The notes under the pieces were generated by a model. That model saw nothing but the letters and a program-made list of their open reading frames with translations, was not told the DNA's origin and searched no databases. From contig JACKLQ010000002.1 in assembly GCA_024235835.1 (NCBI GenBank), positions 1,049,501 through 1,113,500 on the forward strand: DNA of 64,000 bases, given 5' to 3'. The translations under genes and the position numbers were made by a program. The number at the start of each line of letters is the position of its first letter. Within the stretch, counting starts at the first letter, position 1. The DNA is from Thiobacillus sp. Lineage in GTDB: Bacteria > Pseudomonadota > Gammaproteobacteria > Burkholderiales > Thiobacillaceae. Positions 38,835 through 47,281 of this stretch are shown here, in pieces.

Positions 38835-39262
38835 AGCTATTTACCATCGGTTTTACGAAGACAAGTGCTGAAGGTTTTTTTGAGAGGTTAAAACATTCGG
38901 GCGCCAAGTCAATCATTGACGTCCGATTGAATAACGTTTCTCAGCTTGCCGGCTTTGCTAAGCGAGACGATTTGAAATACTTCGCGCGCACGGTTTGCGG
39001 TATTGACTACCGACATATCCCAAGCCTCGCCCCTACCAAAGACATCCTTGACCAATACAAGAAGGCCAAAGGTGACTGGTCTGTATACGAAAGTAAATTC
39101 TTGGAATTGATGAGGTCTCGGCAGATCGAAAATCTTGACAGGAAATTGCTCGATGGTGGTTGTTTATTGTGTAGCGAGGATAAGCCCCATCATTGTCACA
39201 GACGATTGGTGGCTGAATATCTGAAGCAGCATTGGGGTGACGTTGAGATAGTGCACCTCTGA
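38831..39262 (+). CDS. DUF488 family protein (second of a pair)
   Basis: A 143-residue short DUF488 protein (KLFTIGFTKTSAEGFFERL, SIIDVRLNNVSQLAGF) with the cysteine motif C-S-E-x-K-P-x-H-C-H-R (LLCSEDKPHHCHR). It is not a simple copy of its upstream partner: it is shorter, and the Asp-Val-Arg loop continues differently. Overlapping start and stop (ATGA) with the first DUF488 gene implies translational coupling, so the two may form a heteromer. Low G+C like its neighbour. Confidence 0.9.
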   Translation: MKLFTIGFTKTSAEGFFERLKHSGAKSIIDVRLNNVSQLAGFAKRDDLKYFARTVCGIDYRHIPSLAPTKDILDQYKKAKGDWSVYESKFLELMRSRQIENLDRKLLDGGCLLCSEDKPHHCHRRLVAEYLKQHWGDVEIVHL

Positions 39263-39282
39263 GTGCCGATGGATAACAGCAA

Positions 39283-41373
39283 ATGGATTTGCGCATCGCC
39301 GACACCTTCACCGACAGCCTCGCCCGGCTGACTGGCGACGAGCAGAAGGCCGTCAAGACCACTGCTTTCGACCTGCAACTGAACCCAGCCAATCCGGGGT
39401 TGAGTTTCCACAAGCTGGACAAGGCGCGGGATAAGCATTTCTGGTCGGTGCGGGTGAACAGCGACATCCGGCTGATCGTGCACAAGACGGCATCCAGCCT
39501 GTTGTTGTGCTACGTGGATCATCACGACCCGGCCTACGAGTGGGCCAACCGCCGTAAGCTGGAAACCCACCCCAAGACCGGCGCGGCCCAGTGGGTGGAA
39601 ATCCGCGAGCGGGTGGAGGAGGTCCGGGTTCCCTATCACGCCGGGACGGAAGTATCTGTTCCGGCGACCCCAACCAGTCGCGTGAAGCCACCCCTTTTCT
39701 CTGGGCGTTCCGACGACGAATTGCTCGGCTACGGTGTGCCGGCGGAGTGGCTGGCCGACGTCCGCCAGGCCGACGAGGACAGCTTGCTGGACCTGGCCGA
39801 CCATCTGCCGGCCGAGGCTGCCGAGGCCTTGCTGGAACTCGCTACGGGTGGCAAGCCGCAGATCAGCCTACCCACCGCTGGGTCTGACCCCTACAGTCAT
39901 CCCGACGCCCAGCGCCGCTTCCGGGTCATGAACGATGTGGCGGAACTGGAACGCGCCCTGGAGTTTCCGTGGGAGAAGTGGACGATCTTCCTGCACCCTG
40001 CCCAACGGCAATGGGTGGAGCGCGACTACAGTGGGCCGGCGCGGGTTTCCGGCTCGGCGGGCACGGGCAAGACCATCGTCGCGCTGCACAGGGCCGTGTT
40101 TCTGGCGCGCAGCCAGCCCGATTGCCGGGTGCTGCTGGCCACCTTCTCCGACACCCTGGCGAATGCGTTGCGAACCAAGCTCCGCCGTCTGATCAGCAAT
40201 GAGCCCCGATTGGCGGAACGCCTGGAAGTGCATGCCATGAATGCGATCGGCGAGCGGCTCTATGAACAGCAGTTCGGGCGCCCGCAGATCGCTTCCCGTG
40301 AGGCGATCAAGCAGTTCATGGCAGAAGCCTCGGCTGGTCAGAAATTCAGCATGAATTTCCTCCTGACGGAGTGGGAGGACCTGGTCGATGCCTGGCAACT
40401 GGATAGTTGGGAGTCCTACCGCGACGTCAAACGGCTGGGTAGAAAAACACGCTTGCCGGAACAGCAACGCGCCGCCCTCTGGTCCATCTTCGATGCGGTT
40501 CGTGCCCGCCTGAAGGCGGAGGGGCTGATCACCTATTCAGGCCTGTTCAGCAAGCTGGCTGCCCACTTGGCGGAGCGCAAACACCCCCCCTTCGAGTATG
40601 TCGTGGTCGATGAGGCCCAGGATGTCAGCGTCGCGCAGTTGCGCTTTCTGGCGGCCATGGGCGCCACGGCGGGGGTGGATCGGCCGAACAGCCTTTTCTT
40701 TGCTGGCGACCTGGGCCAGCGGATATTCCAGCAGCCCTTCTCCTGGAAATCGCTAGGCGTGGATATACGCGGGCGTTCGCGCACCCTGCACATCAACTAC
40801 CGGACCTCGCACCAGATCAGGATGCAGGCCGACCGGCTGCTGGGGCCGGAAGTGTCGGATGTGGACGGCAACAAGGAAGAGCGGCGCGGCACGGTTTCCG
40901 TATTCAACGGGCCGCCCCCTGTCGTTCGTGCATTCGATAGTGAGGCAGCGGAGATTGATGCTGTTGGCGCTTGGGTGGCAGAGCGCAGTCGGGAGGGTGT
41001 GGCGCCCCATGAAATCGGCGTATTTGTTCGCTCCGATGCCGAGTTGGAGCGCGCCCGCGCCGCCGTTGCCAAGGCCGGGTTGCCCTTCAAGGTGCTCGAT
41101 GAGCACGTGGAAACCGTCACCGGCCAAGTGTCGATCTGCACCATGCACTTGGCCAAAGGCCTGGAGTTCCGGGCCGTGGCGGTAATGGCTTGCGACGACG
41201 AGGTCATTCCCCTGCAATCGCGCATCGAAACCGCCGCTGATGACTCGGACCTGGAAGAGGTCTACAACACGGAGCGGCATCTGCTCTACGTTGCCTGCAC
41301 TCGGGCACGGGATCATCTGCTCGTCACCAGCGTCGAACCGGCTTCGGAGTTTCTGGAAGACTTGCGCGTGTAA
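39283..41373 (+). CDS. UvrD/Rep-like helicase with N-terminal RelE/ParE-like domain
   Basis: A 696-residue superfamily-1 helicase. The first about 90 residues (FTDSLARLTGDEQKAV ... HFWSVRVNSDIRLIVHK ... LLCYVDHHDPAYEWANRR) have the length and pattern of RelE/ParE toxins. The helicase part has Walker A GSAGTGKTIVALHR (about 257), Walker B VVDEAQDVS (about 440), LHINYRTSHQIR and a C-terminal HLAKGLEFRAV and LYVACTRAR. It is the last gene of the island and returns to high G+C. Whether the toxin-like domain cuts mRNA or only binds nucleic acid is unknown. Confidence 0.87.
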   Translation: MDLRIADTFTDSLARLTGDEQKAVKTTAFDLQLNPANPGLSFHKLDKARDKHFWSVRVNSDIRLIVHKTASSLLLCYVDHHDPAYEWANRRKLETHPKTGAAQWVEIRERVEEVRVPYHAGTEVSVPATPTSRVKPPLFSGRSDDELLGYGVPAEWLADVRQADEDSLLDLADHLPAEAAEALLELATGGKPQISLPTAGSDPYSHPDAQRRFRVMNDVAELERALEFPWEKWTIFLHPAQRQWVERDYSGPARVSGSAGTGKTIVALHRAVFLARSQPDCRVLLATFSDTLANALRTKLRRLISNEPRLAERLEVHAMNAIGERLYEQQFGRPQIASREAIKQFMAEASAGQKFSMNFLLTEWEDLVDAWQLDSWESYRDVKRLGRKTRLPEQQRAALWSIFDAVRARLKAEGLITYSGLFSKLAAHLAERKHPPFEYVVVDEAQDVSVAQLRFLAAMGATAGVDRPNSLFFAGDLGQRIFQQPFSWKSLGVDIRGRSRTLHINYRTSHQIRMQADRLLGPEVSDVDGNKEERRGTVSVFNGPPPVVRAFDSEAAEIDAVGAWVAERSREGVAPHEIGVFVRSDAELERARAAVAKAGLPFKVLDEHVETVTGQVSICTMHLAKGLEFRAVAVMACDDEVIPLQSRIETAADDSDLEEVYNTERHLLYVACTRARDHLLVTSVEPASEFLEDLRV

Positions 41374-41710
41374 ACGGGCTGCGCTGGTTGTGTGGTTGAG
41401 AACATCAAGGACCAGGAACGGTTGCCCAGCGCCCGCGTCATGCTGGGCTGCGCAAAGTATTGGCCAACACCCTGGCCAACGCGGATGGCCCACCATTGCC
41501 GACATTCGAGTGAGCTGCGAGGCCTTTCTCTAGTGACCGGAGTTGACCCAGACCAGCCTGCCACAGGCGGCGTCCCCAAGGTCAGCTACGAGGGGCTGAC
41601 GTTAGTGAAGGTCCGTTATCGGGAGTTTGGGATGACGGCTCAACCAAACTCCTGCCCGAAAAAGTCCTGACTGATCGTTTGAAGGTGATGCCGTTTCCTC
41701 AAGGCCTGGG
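41374..41710. other. non-coding gap at the right edge of the accessory island
   Basis: About 335 bases with no convincing gene between the helicase and the convergent hypothetical gene. A 92-codon frame at 41392-41670 has poor coding character. No terminator with a T-tract, tRNA or obvious direct repeat matching the left gap was found by eye. Confidence 0.5.
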
Positions 41711-41998
41711 TCAGTCGGCCGGGTCTTCTGCCTCGGGGAATTCTTCCTCGAAGTAGCCTACCCGCTGCCAGGAGTTTTCATTCAGGGCCACCTCGTAGCG
41801 GGCCCAGCTACGGAATTCGTCCAGGGTGCATTCTCCCGCCTTGCGCCGGCAGGTGCCGGCCATGCCGCGAAAGCGAATCATCTCCTCGCCGCACTCCGGA
41901 TCCATCCCGAATTCCAGGGCCTGGCGTACGCCCCAGGAGCGGCCATAGGCCCCATTGCTGTAATAGGCGCCCGCGCGGATGTCGAAGATCTTCTGCAT
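41711..41998 (-). CDS. conserved hypothetical protein (95 aa)
   Basis: A 95-residue soluble protein with three cysteines (DPECGEE, GTCRRK, GECTLDEF) and an acidic C-terminal tail (EEEFPEAEDPAD). The N-terminus (MQKIFDIRAGAYYSNGAYGRSWGVRQ) is rich in aromatic residues. I do not recognise a family. It is divergent from the PAS sensor kinase gene with 73 bases between the starts. Confidence 0.65.
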   Translation of the reverse strand: MQKIFDIRAGAYYSNGAYGRSWGVRQALEFGMDPECGEEMIRFRGMAGTCRRKAGECTLDEFRSWARYEVALNENSWQRVGYFEEEFPEAEDPAD

Positions 41999-42071
41999 GG
42001 TTGGAGGATGCGTTCCGTGAAGGTGTTAATTTTTTGTCATCCGGGCCGATAAAACCACCCTGAGTGCAGAA

Positions 42072-43583
42072 ATGGATTCCATCATGGTCGGAACCCTTGA
42101 TTTGGGCCAGCAGCAGGTTGAGGCGCTGCCGGATTTGCTGGGCGCTTGCCTGCTGGGGCTGGACGCCCAAGGTACATGCACTTACGCCAGTGCCGCGCTG
42201 CTGGCTCTGCTGCGTTTGCCACCTGACGAGGTGCTGGGTGCCCCGGTGCATGACGTCCTGCGGCGAGAGAGCAGGCACCAGCTTCCGGCCTGGGACGAGG
42301 TGATCATTCGCCTGCGGGAGACAAGGCAGCCCATGGCCTCCGAACAGGAGAAACTGGTGCGAGGGGATGGCGCCAGCTTCCCCGCCCAGGTCTCCATCCA
42401 TGTCCTGCCCGAAGGCAACGCGCCTTGCTGGTTGGTGCAACTGCGGGACCTCACCGAGATCAGTCGCCAGTCCAAGGCCTTCCATGCCAGCGTGCGCAGC
42501 TTTCGCAGCCTCTTTGACGGCGCGAGCAGCGCCATATTCTTTCTTGGCAAGGGCGGCAGGGTGCTGGATGCGAACACGGGGGCCCAGCGCATGTTCGGCC
42601 TCGAGCCCAGTGCATTCATCGGCAAGCGTCTGGAGGGGTTGGCGGCGGATGGCGGGCTGTCGGGCCTGGAGGAGGCGCTGGAGAAGGTGTTCGAGCTGCA
42701 GCAGGACCAGCGGCTTGAATACCTTTCCAAGGGCCGGGGCGGCAAGCAGTTCCATGCTGAGTTGTACCTCTATCACACGGTGTATTTTGGCCAGGATGCC
42801 GTCATGGCCATGATCCATGACATCAGTGGCCGCAAGGCCTATGAGGCTGGCCTGTTGGATGCCAAGGCCAAGGCGGAGGAGGCCAGCAGGCTCAAGAGCC
42901 AGTTCATGGGCAACATGAGCCATGAACTGCGCACCCCCATGAACGGCATCATCGGGCTGGGCGAACTGCTCCTGGAAACCGCCCTGGACGAGGAGCAGCG
43001 GGACTTTGCCCAGACCATGATGGACTCGGCCAAAGGCCTGCTCGGCATCCTGACCGACATCCTGGATTACTCGGATCTGGAATCGGGCAACTACAAGGTC
43101 AGGGCGGTGGAATTCAGCCCGTACATGCTGGTGGAGGAAATGCAGGCCCGCTTCGAGGGGCGCTGCCTCGAGAAGGGCCTGGCCTGGCATATGGAACTGG
43201 GCGACATGGGCGACATTGCCATGGGCGACATGGAGGCCCTGAGCAAGTGCCTGAAGCTGTTGCTGGACAACGCGGTGAAATTCACCTCCCAGGGGAGCGT
43301 CACCTTGGCCATGGATGTCGTGGCGGACGCCGAGGACAAGTTGCAGCTGCGCATGTCGGTGCGGGATACCGGCATCGGCATACCGGAGGAGGCCCAGGCC
43401 CGGGTGTTCCAGGCATTTACCCAACAGGACGGAGCGGTCACCCGAAAACACGGGGGAACGGGCATGGGCCTGGCCGTGGCCCGGGCCCTGGTCCAGTCCC
43501 TGGGGGGGCAGCTGGGCCTGGAGAGCATGCCGGGCCAGGGGAGCGAATTCCGCGTGCAGGTACCCTTGCGTCCCGTGGACTAG
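42072..43583 (+). CDS. PAS-domain sensor histidine kinase (soluble)
   Basis: A 503-residue hybrid-free histidine kinase without membrane segments. Two PAS-like domains occupy about residues 10-135 and 145-265. The HisKA phospho-acceptor box FMGNMSHELRTPMNGIIG is near 283, and the ATPase domain has the N-box (LLLDNAVKFT), G1 (VRDTGIGIPEE) and G2 (GGTGMGLAVARAL). It is cytoplasmic, so it probably senses a diffusible or redox signal. No response regulator is adjacent; it converges with cbbO. The ATG at 42072 or 42084 may be used. Confidence 0.93.
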   Translation: MDSIMVGTLDLGQQQVEALPDLLGACLLGLDAQGTCTYASAALLALLRLPPDEVLGAPVHDVLRRESRHQLPAWDEVIIRLRETRQPMASEQEKLVRGDGASFPAQVSIHVLPEGNAPCWLVQLRDLTEISRQSKAFHASVRSFRSLFDGASSAIFFLGKGGRVLDANTGAQRMFGLEPSAFIGKRLEGLAADGGLSGLEEALEKVFELQQDQRLEYLSKGRGGKQFHAELYLYHTVYFGQDAVMAMIHDISGRKAYEAGLLDAKAKAEEASRLKSQFMGNMSHELRTPMNGIIGLGELLLETALDEEQRDFAQTMMDSAKGLLGILTDILDYSDLESGNYKVRAVEFSPYMLVEEMQARFEGRCLEKGLAWHMELGDMGDIAMGDMEALSKCLKLLLDNAVKFTSQGSVTLAMDVVADAEDKLQLRMSVRDTGIGIPEEAQARVFQAFTQQDGAVTRKHGGTGMGLAVARALVQSLGGQLGLESMPGQGSEFRVQVPLRPVD

Positions 43584-43610
43584 CGGCAAGCTGCCTGCCG
43601 CGGCCCTGGG

Positions 43611-45722
43611 TCAGCTGGTCAGGCGCCGGTAGATGTCCGACACCTTCATGGGCAGTTGCCGCACGTCGTCCAGGATGATGTAGCGGGCGGCGCCGTACAT
43701 GTGGGGCAGGTAGTCCCGGGCTTCCCTGTCGATGGTGATGCAGAAGGGGTGGATGCCAGCCCGCCGGGCCTCCAGCAGGGCCATGCGGGTGTCCTCGATG
43801 CCATAGGGGCCCCGGTAGCCGTCGAAGTAGTCGTCGGGGCGGCCGTCGGAGAGGGTGATCAGGACCTTGGTCCTGGCCTCCACGCCCTTGAGCAATTCGG
43901 AGAGGTGGCGGATGGCGAAGCCCATGCGGGTGTATTCCTGGGCCCGGATGCCGGAGATGCGGGCCTTCACCTCGTCCGAGTAGGGCTCGTCGAAGGTCTT
44001 GATGCGGAACAGCTCACAACGCTTGCGGGTGATGCCGGAGAAGCCGTAGATGGCGTAGCGGTCCCCCAGCAGTTCCAGGGCCTCGCACAGGAGGATCAGG
44101 GCCTCCCGCTCCGCCTCGTTGATCCAGCCCCGGGTGGAGCCGGACATGTCCACCATGAAGGCCACGGCGATGTTGCGCTCCGCCCGGTGCAGGCGCACGA
44201 ACAGGCGGTCGCTCATCTCGCTGCCGTCCCGGGCGTCGGCCAGGGCCTCCACCAGGGCGTCGATGTCCACGTCGTCGCCGTAGGCCTGGCGCTTCTCCAC
44301 CCGGTTCTCGTCCCGCATGGCCTCGAAGCTTTTGCGCAGGTGTTTCACCAGGCCGGCGTACTTGTCCAGGGTGATGCGGTGGAAGTTGTCCTCCACGGGG
44401 GGCACCTCCTTCTCCCGCATCACGCACCAGTTCTTGCGGTAATGCTCCCGGCCCATGTCCCACTCGTGATAGAAGGTGGCGCCTTCTTCATGGTAGGTGC
44501 CCTGCCAGACCGCGTCCGGGTCCAGGGCCTGTTCTCCCAGCAGGCTTGGGTCGTAATCGCCGTCGCCCGCCGGCACCAGATAGTCGGGGGGAATCTCGCC
44601 GAAATCCAGGTAGATGGAGGAGAGCAGGGCCTTCACGTCTTCCGGCGGCGCCACGGGCAGGCCGTCCAGGGTGAGTTCCAGGTCCAGGCGACCTTCCTCG
44701 TCCCTGGCCTCGGCCTCGAATTCTGGCCGTTGCCTGGGCTTGCCCGAGTCTTTGGCCTGCCCGTCCTCGTGGCGGGTGTGTTCCTCCAGCAATTCCGCCA
44801 GCTTCACCCGCAGCCGGGTCTTTTCCTTTTCCCGGCGGGCTTCGAAGGCGGCAGCCACGGCGTCAGGTTTGAGGGCACCCTGATAGCACCAGGGCTGGAA
44901 ATCCGCCAAGGCATAGGCATCCCCCAGCAGAGCCAGGCTGTCCTCCAGGTTGGCCTCGGGCTGGGCCAGGCGCTGGGCCAGGGGCTCCCAGCCGAGGGGC
45001 GGGCCTTCGCCCAGGGCGGCCTTGAGCCGTTCCATCTCCCGATAGAGGCCCGGCAGTTCCCGGCTGATGCAGGCGGACAGGCGCAGGGTTTCCAGTCCGT
45101 GAAGTTGTCGTAGAGCTCGATCAGGGTCGGAAAAGCCCGCGCAGGCCACCGACAGGTCGGCACGGAAGGTGCCGAACCGGGTCTGGGCCCAGAGCATGGC
45201 AACCATGGCCTTGGCCAGCTTGAAGTTGTCCGCCGTGTCGGGAAAGCGGGCCAGCACGCCGGGCAGGAAGATTCTCTCCGTGTCGGTGTGGACGTGCTTG
45301 CCAGGCTCCAGGGTGAGGCGGCGGCCGGACAAGCCCCGCACGAAGTTGCCCAGCACGCCGGCCACGTCCTCGAACAGCACCCCGGCGGTCATCTCCAGCT
45401 GGCGTTCCTCGAAGTGGTCCGCTTCCTCCATGACCGTGAGGGCGTGGCGCAGGCCCTGGCGGTCGTAGACGTCGCAGGCCCCCAGCAGCCAGGCCTCCAT
45501 GAGACGGCGGTCCATGGTGCCCATGAGGGCAGGGGCCCGGCGGGCGAACTGCCAGGCCACTTCCAGGTTGGAACTGGCCACCCGTTTGGTCCACTCCAGA
45601 ATGAAATCCTGGTCCCTATCGGGGAGGGCGGCGATCTTGGCCGCGGTGGGCCCCACCTTGCGGAAGCTGAAGTCCGCCTCCAGCCAGCCTTCCAGCAGTT
45701 GGGTGATTTCCTCGGCGTTCAA
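43611..45722 (-). CDS. cbbO: CbbO/NorD-like protein with C-terminal von Willebrand factor A domain
   Basis: A 703-residue protein. The C-terminal vWA domain (about 510-703) has an intact MIDAS motif D-x-S-x-S (FMVDMSGSTRG), followed by TRMGFAIRHL and ITLSDGRPDDYFDGYRGPYGIEDTRMAL. The long N-terminal part is helical. With the adjacent AAA+ CbbQ it should form the CbbQO complex that removes inhibitory sugar phosphates from RubisCO; NorQ/NorD of nitric oxide reductase are close relatives. The start is a TTG (45722) with only a weak ribosome site. No cbbLS, cbbM or nor genes lie in the window. Confidence 0.85.
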   Translation of the reverse strand: MNAEEITQLLEGWLEADFSFRKVGPTAAKIAALPDRDQDFILEWTKRVASSNLEVAWQFARRAPALMGTMDRRLMEAWLLGACDVYDRQGLRHALTVMEEADHFEERQLEMTAGVLFEDVAGVLGNFVRGLSGRRLTLEPGKHVHTDTERIFLPGVLARFPDTADNFKLAKAMVAMLWAQTRFGTFRADLSVACAGFSDPDRALRQLHGLETLRLSACISRELPGLYREMERLKAALGEGPPLGWEPLAQRLAQPEANLEDSLALLGDAYALADFQPWCYQGALKPDAVAAAFEARREKEKTRLRVKLAELLEEHTRHEDGQAKDSGKPRQRPEFEAEARDEEGRLDLELTLDGLPVAPPEDVKALLSSIYLDFGEIPPDYLVPAGDGDYDPSLLGEQALDPDAVWQGTYHEEGATFYHEWDMGREHYRKNWCVMREKEVPPVEDNFHRITLDKYAGLVKHLRKSFEAMRDENRVEKRQAYGDDVDIDALVEALADARDGSEMSDRLFVRLHRAERNIAVAFMVDMSGSTRGWINEAEREALILLCEALELLGDRYAIYGFSGITRKRCELFRIKTFDEPYSDEVKARISGIRAQEYTRMGFAIRHLSELLKGVEARTKVLITLSDGRPDDYFDGYRGPYGIEDTRMALLEARRAGIHPFCITIDREARDYLPHMYGAARYIILDDVRQLPMKVSDIYRRLTS

Positions 45723-45741
45723 CTTGGCTTACCGGCGGGCG

Positions 45742-46554
45742 TCAGAATATTGAAGACGACAGTTCCTGGATGGCGGCCAGCATGTCGCCGTCGTCGGTGA
45801 CGGCCTGGGCCACGGCGCTGCGGCAGGCGGTGACGGGGTCGATGCCCCCGGCGATGAGCTTGCCCGCGTGCACCAGCAGGCGGGTGGAGGCCCCTTCCTC
45901 CAGGCCGCTGCCCTTCAGGTTACGGGTCATCTGGGCGAACTTGACCAGGCGCTCGGCCATGGCCGGCTCCACGCCGGATTCGCTGGCCACGATCCTGCGC
46001 TCCAGATCCGCCGCCGGATAGTCGAACTCCAGGGCCACGAAGCGCTGGCGGGTAGATTGCTTCAGGTCCTTGAGCACGCTCTGGTAGCCCGGGTTGTAGG
46101 AGATGGCCAGGCAGAAGCCGTCGGGGGCCTCCAGCAGCTGGCCCAGCTTTTCCATGGGCAGGGTGCGGCGGTCGTCCGCCAGGGGGTGGATCACCACCAT
46201 GGTGTCCTTGCGGGCCTCCACCACCTCGTCCAGGTAACAGATGCCGCCCACCCGCACGGCCCGGGTGAGGGGGCCGTCCACCCAGGTGGTCTCGCCGCCC
46301 TTCACCAGGTAGCGGCCCACCAGGTCCGAGGCGGTGAGGTCGTCATGGCAGGACACGGTGATGAGGGGCAGCTTGAGGCGCCAGGCCATGTACTCCATGA
46401 AGCGGGTCTTGCCGCAGCCCGTGGGGCCCTTGAGCAGTACGGGCAGCCTGTGGCGCCAGGCGGCTTCGAAAATGGCGATCTCGTTGCCGACGGGTTCGTA
46501 GTAGGGCTCCTTCTGGATGAAGTGTTCTTCCGGGGCGAGGCTGTGAGCGTCCAC
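45742..46554 (-). CDS. cbbQ: CbbQ/NorQ-family AAA+ ATPase (RubisCO activase motor)
   Basis: A 270-residue MoxR-type AAA+ protein. Walker A is GPTGCGKT (about 43-50), preceded by the family segment EPYYEPVGNEIAIFEAAW. YLDEVVEARKDTMVVIHPLADDRRTLP gives Walker B and the downstream loop, and SYNPGYQSVLKDLKQSTRQRFVALEFDYP the sensor and arginine region, all very close to CbbQ. The start GTG at 46554 is preferred over TTG at 46572 because AGAAAGG lies six bases ahead. It lies 19 bases upstream of cbbO. NorQ is a possible alternative name, but the sulfur-autotroph context favours CbbQ. Confidence 0.87.
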   Translation of the reverse strand: MDAHSLAPEEHFIQKEPYYEPVGNEIAIFEAAWRHRLPVLLKGPTGCGKTRFMEYMAWRLKLPLITVSCHDDLTASDLVGRYLVKGGETTWVDGPLTRAVRVGGICYLDEVVEARKDTMVVIHPLADDRRTLPMEKLGQLLEAPDGFCLAISYNPGYQSVLKDLKQSTRQRFVALEFDYPAADLERRIVASESGVEPAMAERLVKFAQMTRNLKGSGLEEGASTRLLVHAGKLIAGGIDPVTACRSAVAQAVTDDGDMLAAIQELSSSIF

Positions 46555-46776
46555 GCGAGACCTTTCTAGCAATTGCGATTTGGATTAATAGGCGACAAAT
46601 TTTATCGGCTTTTGCCCTGGTCTCCCAGGCGCCAAGGACTCTGGCGGCCGCAGTAACAGCTGCTTACATCTTCACAACAGCGGCGACACAGCTCGCTTAC
46701 AGGACGCCTCTAGAGTGGGAACCGTCCGACGCGGAATCGTTCGCGACGGTAACCAACCGAAACCAGGAGTAAAGAG

Positions 46777-47211
46777 ATGAACATCGCAAAAACCGTGAAA
46801 ACCCTTTGTGTCGTTGGCGTGACCTCCCTTGGCCTGTACGCGGGGGCCAGCCAGGCTGATTACGATGGCTACCGCGGCAACCCCTACCAGCCCGCACCCC
46901 AGGCCCACTACAACGCTGGATTCAAGGGGCAGCTGGACCAGTTTGACGCCCGCATGGACAACCAGCTCCAGCGCATCCTCCACGGCATGGAATCAGGGAA
47001 GCTCACCATGAAGGAAGCCATCCGCCTGCTGCAGGAACATCAGGCCATCAGCGCCCTGGAGCGCCAGTTCCTGCGCGACGGCCGCCTGGGCCCCCGGGAG
47101 CTCTTCGATCTGGATCGTCGCCTGGACCATGCCAGCAGCAACATCTTCTGGGAAAAGCATGACTACGATCGTGCCGGATTCAATGCCCGCCATGACGGCT
47201 GGCGCCGTTGA
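46777..47211 (+). CDS. small exported hypothetical protein
   Basis: A 144-residue protein with a signal peptide (VKTLCVVGVTSLGLYAGASQA). The mature part starts Tyr/Gly/Pro-rich (DYDGYRGNPYQPAPQAHYNAG) and then turns into charged helices (RMDNQLQRILHGMESGKLTMKEAIRLLQEHQAI). It resembles small periplasmic helical proteins but I cannot assign a family. AGGAGTAAAG precedes the ATG. It is divergent from cbbQ with a 222-base gap and is monocistronic, ending in a strong terminator. Confidence 0.75.
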   Translation: MNIAKTVKTLCVVGVTSLGLYAGASQADYDGYRGNPYQPAPQAHYNAGFKGQLDQFDARMDNQLQRILHGMESGKLTMKEAIRLLQEHQAISALERQFLRDGRLGPRELFDLDRRLDHASSNIFWEKHDYDRAGFNARHDGWRR

Positions 47212-47228
47212 GTAGCCCAGGGAAACAA

Positions 47229-47252
47229 CAAGGCCGCCCTCGGGCGGCCTTG
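47229..47252 (+). terminator. hairpin terminator after the small exported gene
   Basis: An 11-base-pair perfect stem, CAAGGCCGCCC and GGGCGGCCTTG around TC. The following T-tract is weak (TTGTCC), but the inverted repeat also sits between convergent genes and could serve both strands. Confidence 0.7.
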
Positions 47253-47281
47253 TCCATTGGGAGAGCAAGTGGCTGTTTCGC

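Noticed and set aside
41392..41670. A 92-codon gene downstream of the RelE-UvrD helicase
   Set aside because: Codon use and residue pattern look random (CAKYWPTPWPTRMAHHCRH), with no ribosome site.
29740..41710. Integrase, transposase or tRNA attachment site at the island edges
   Set aside because: I found no recombinase gene, tRNA or matching direct repeats in the two junction gaps by eye; this does not exclude degenerate sites.
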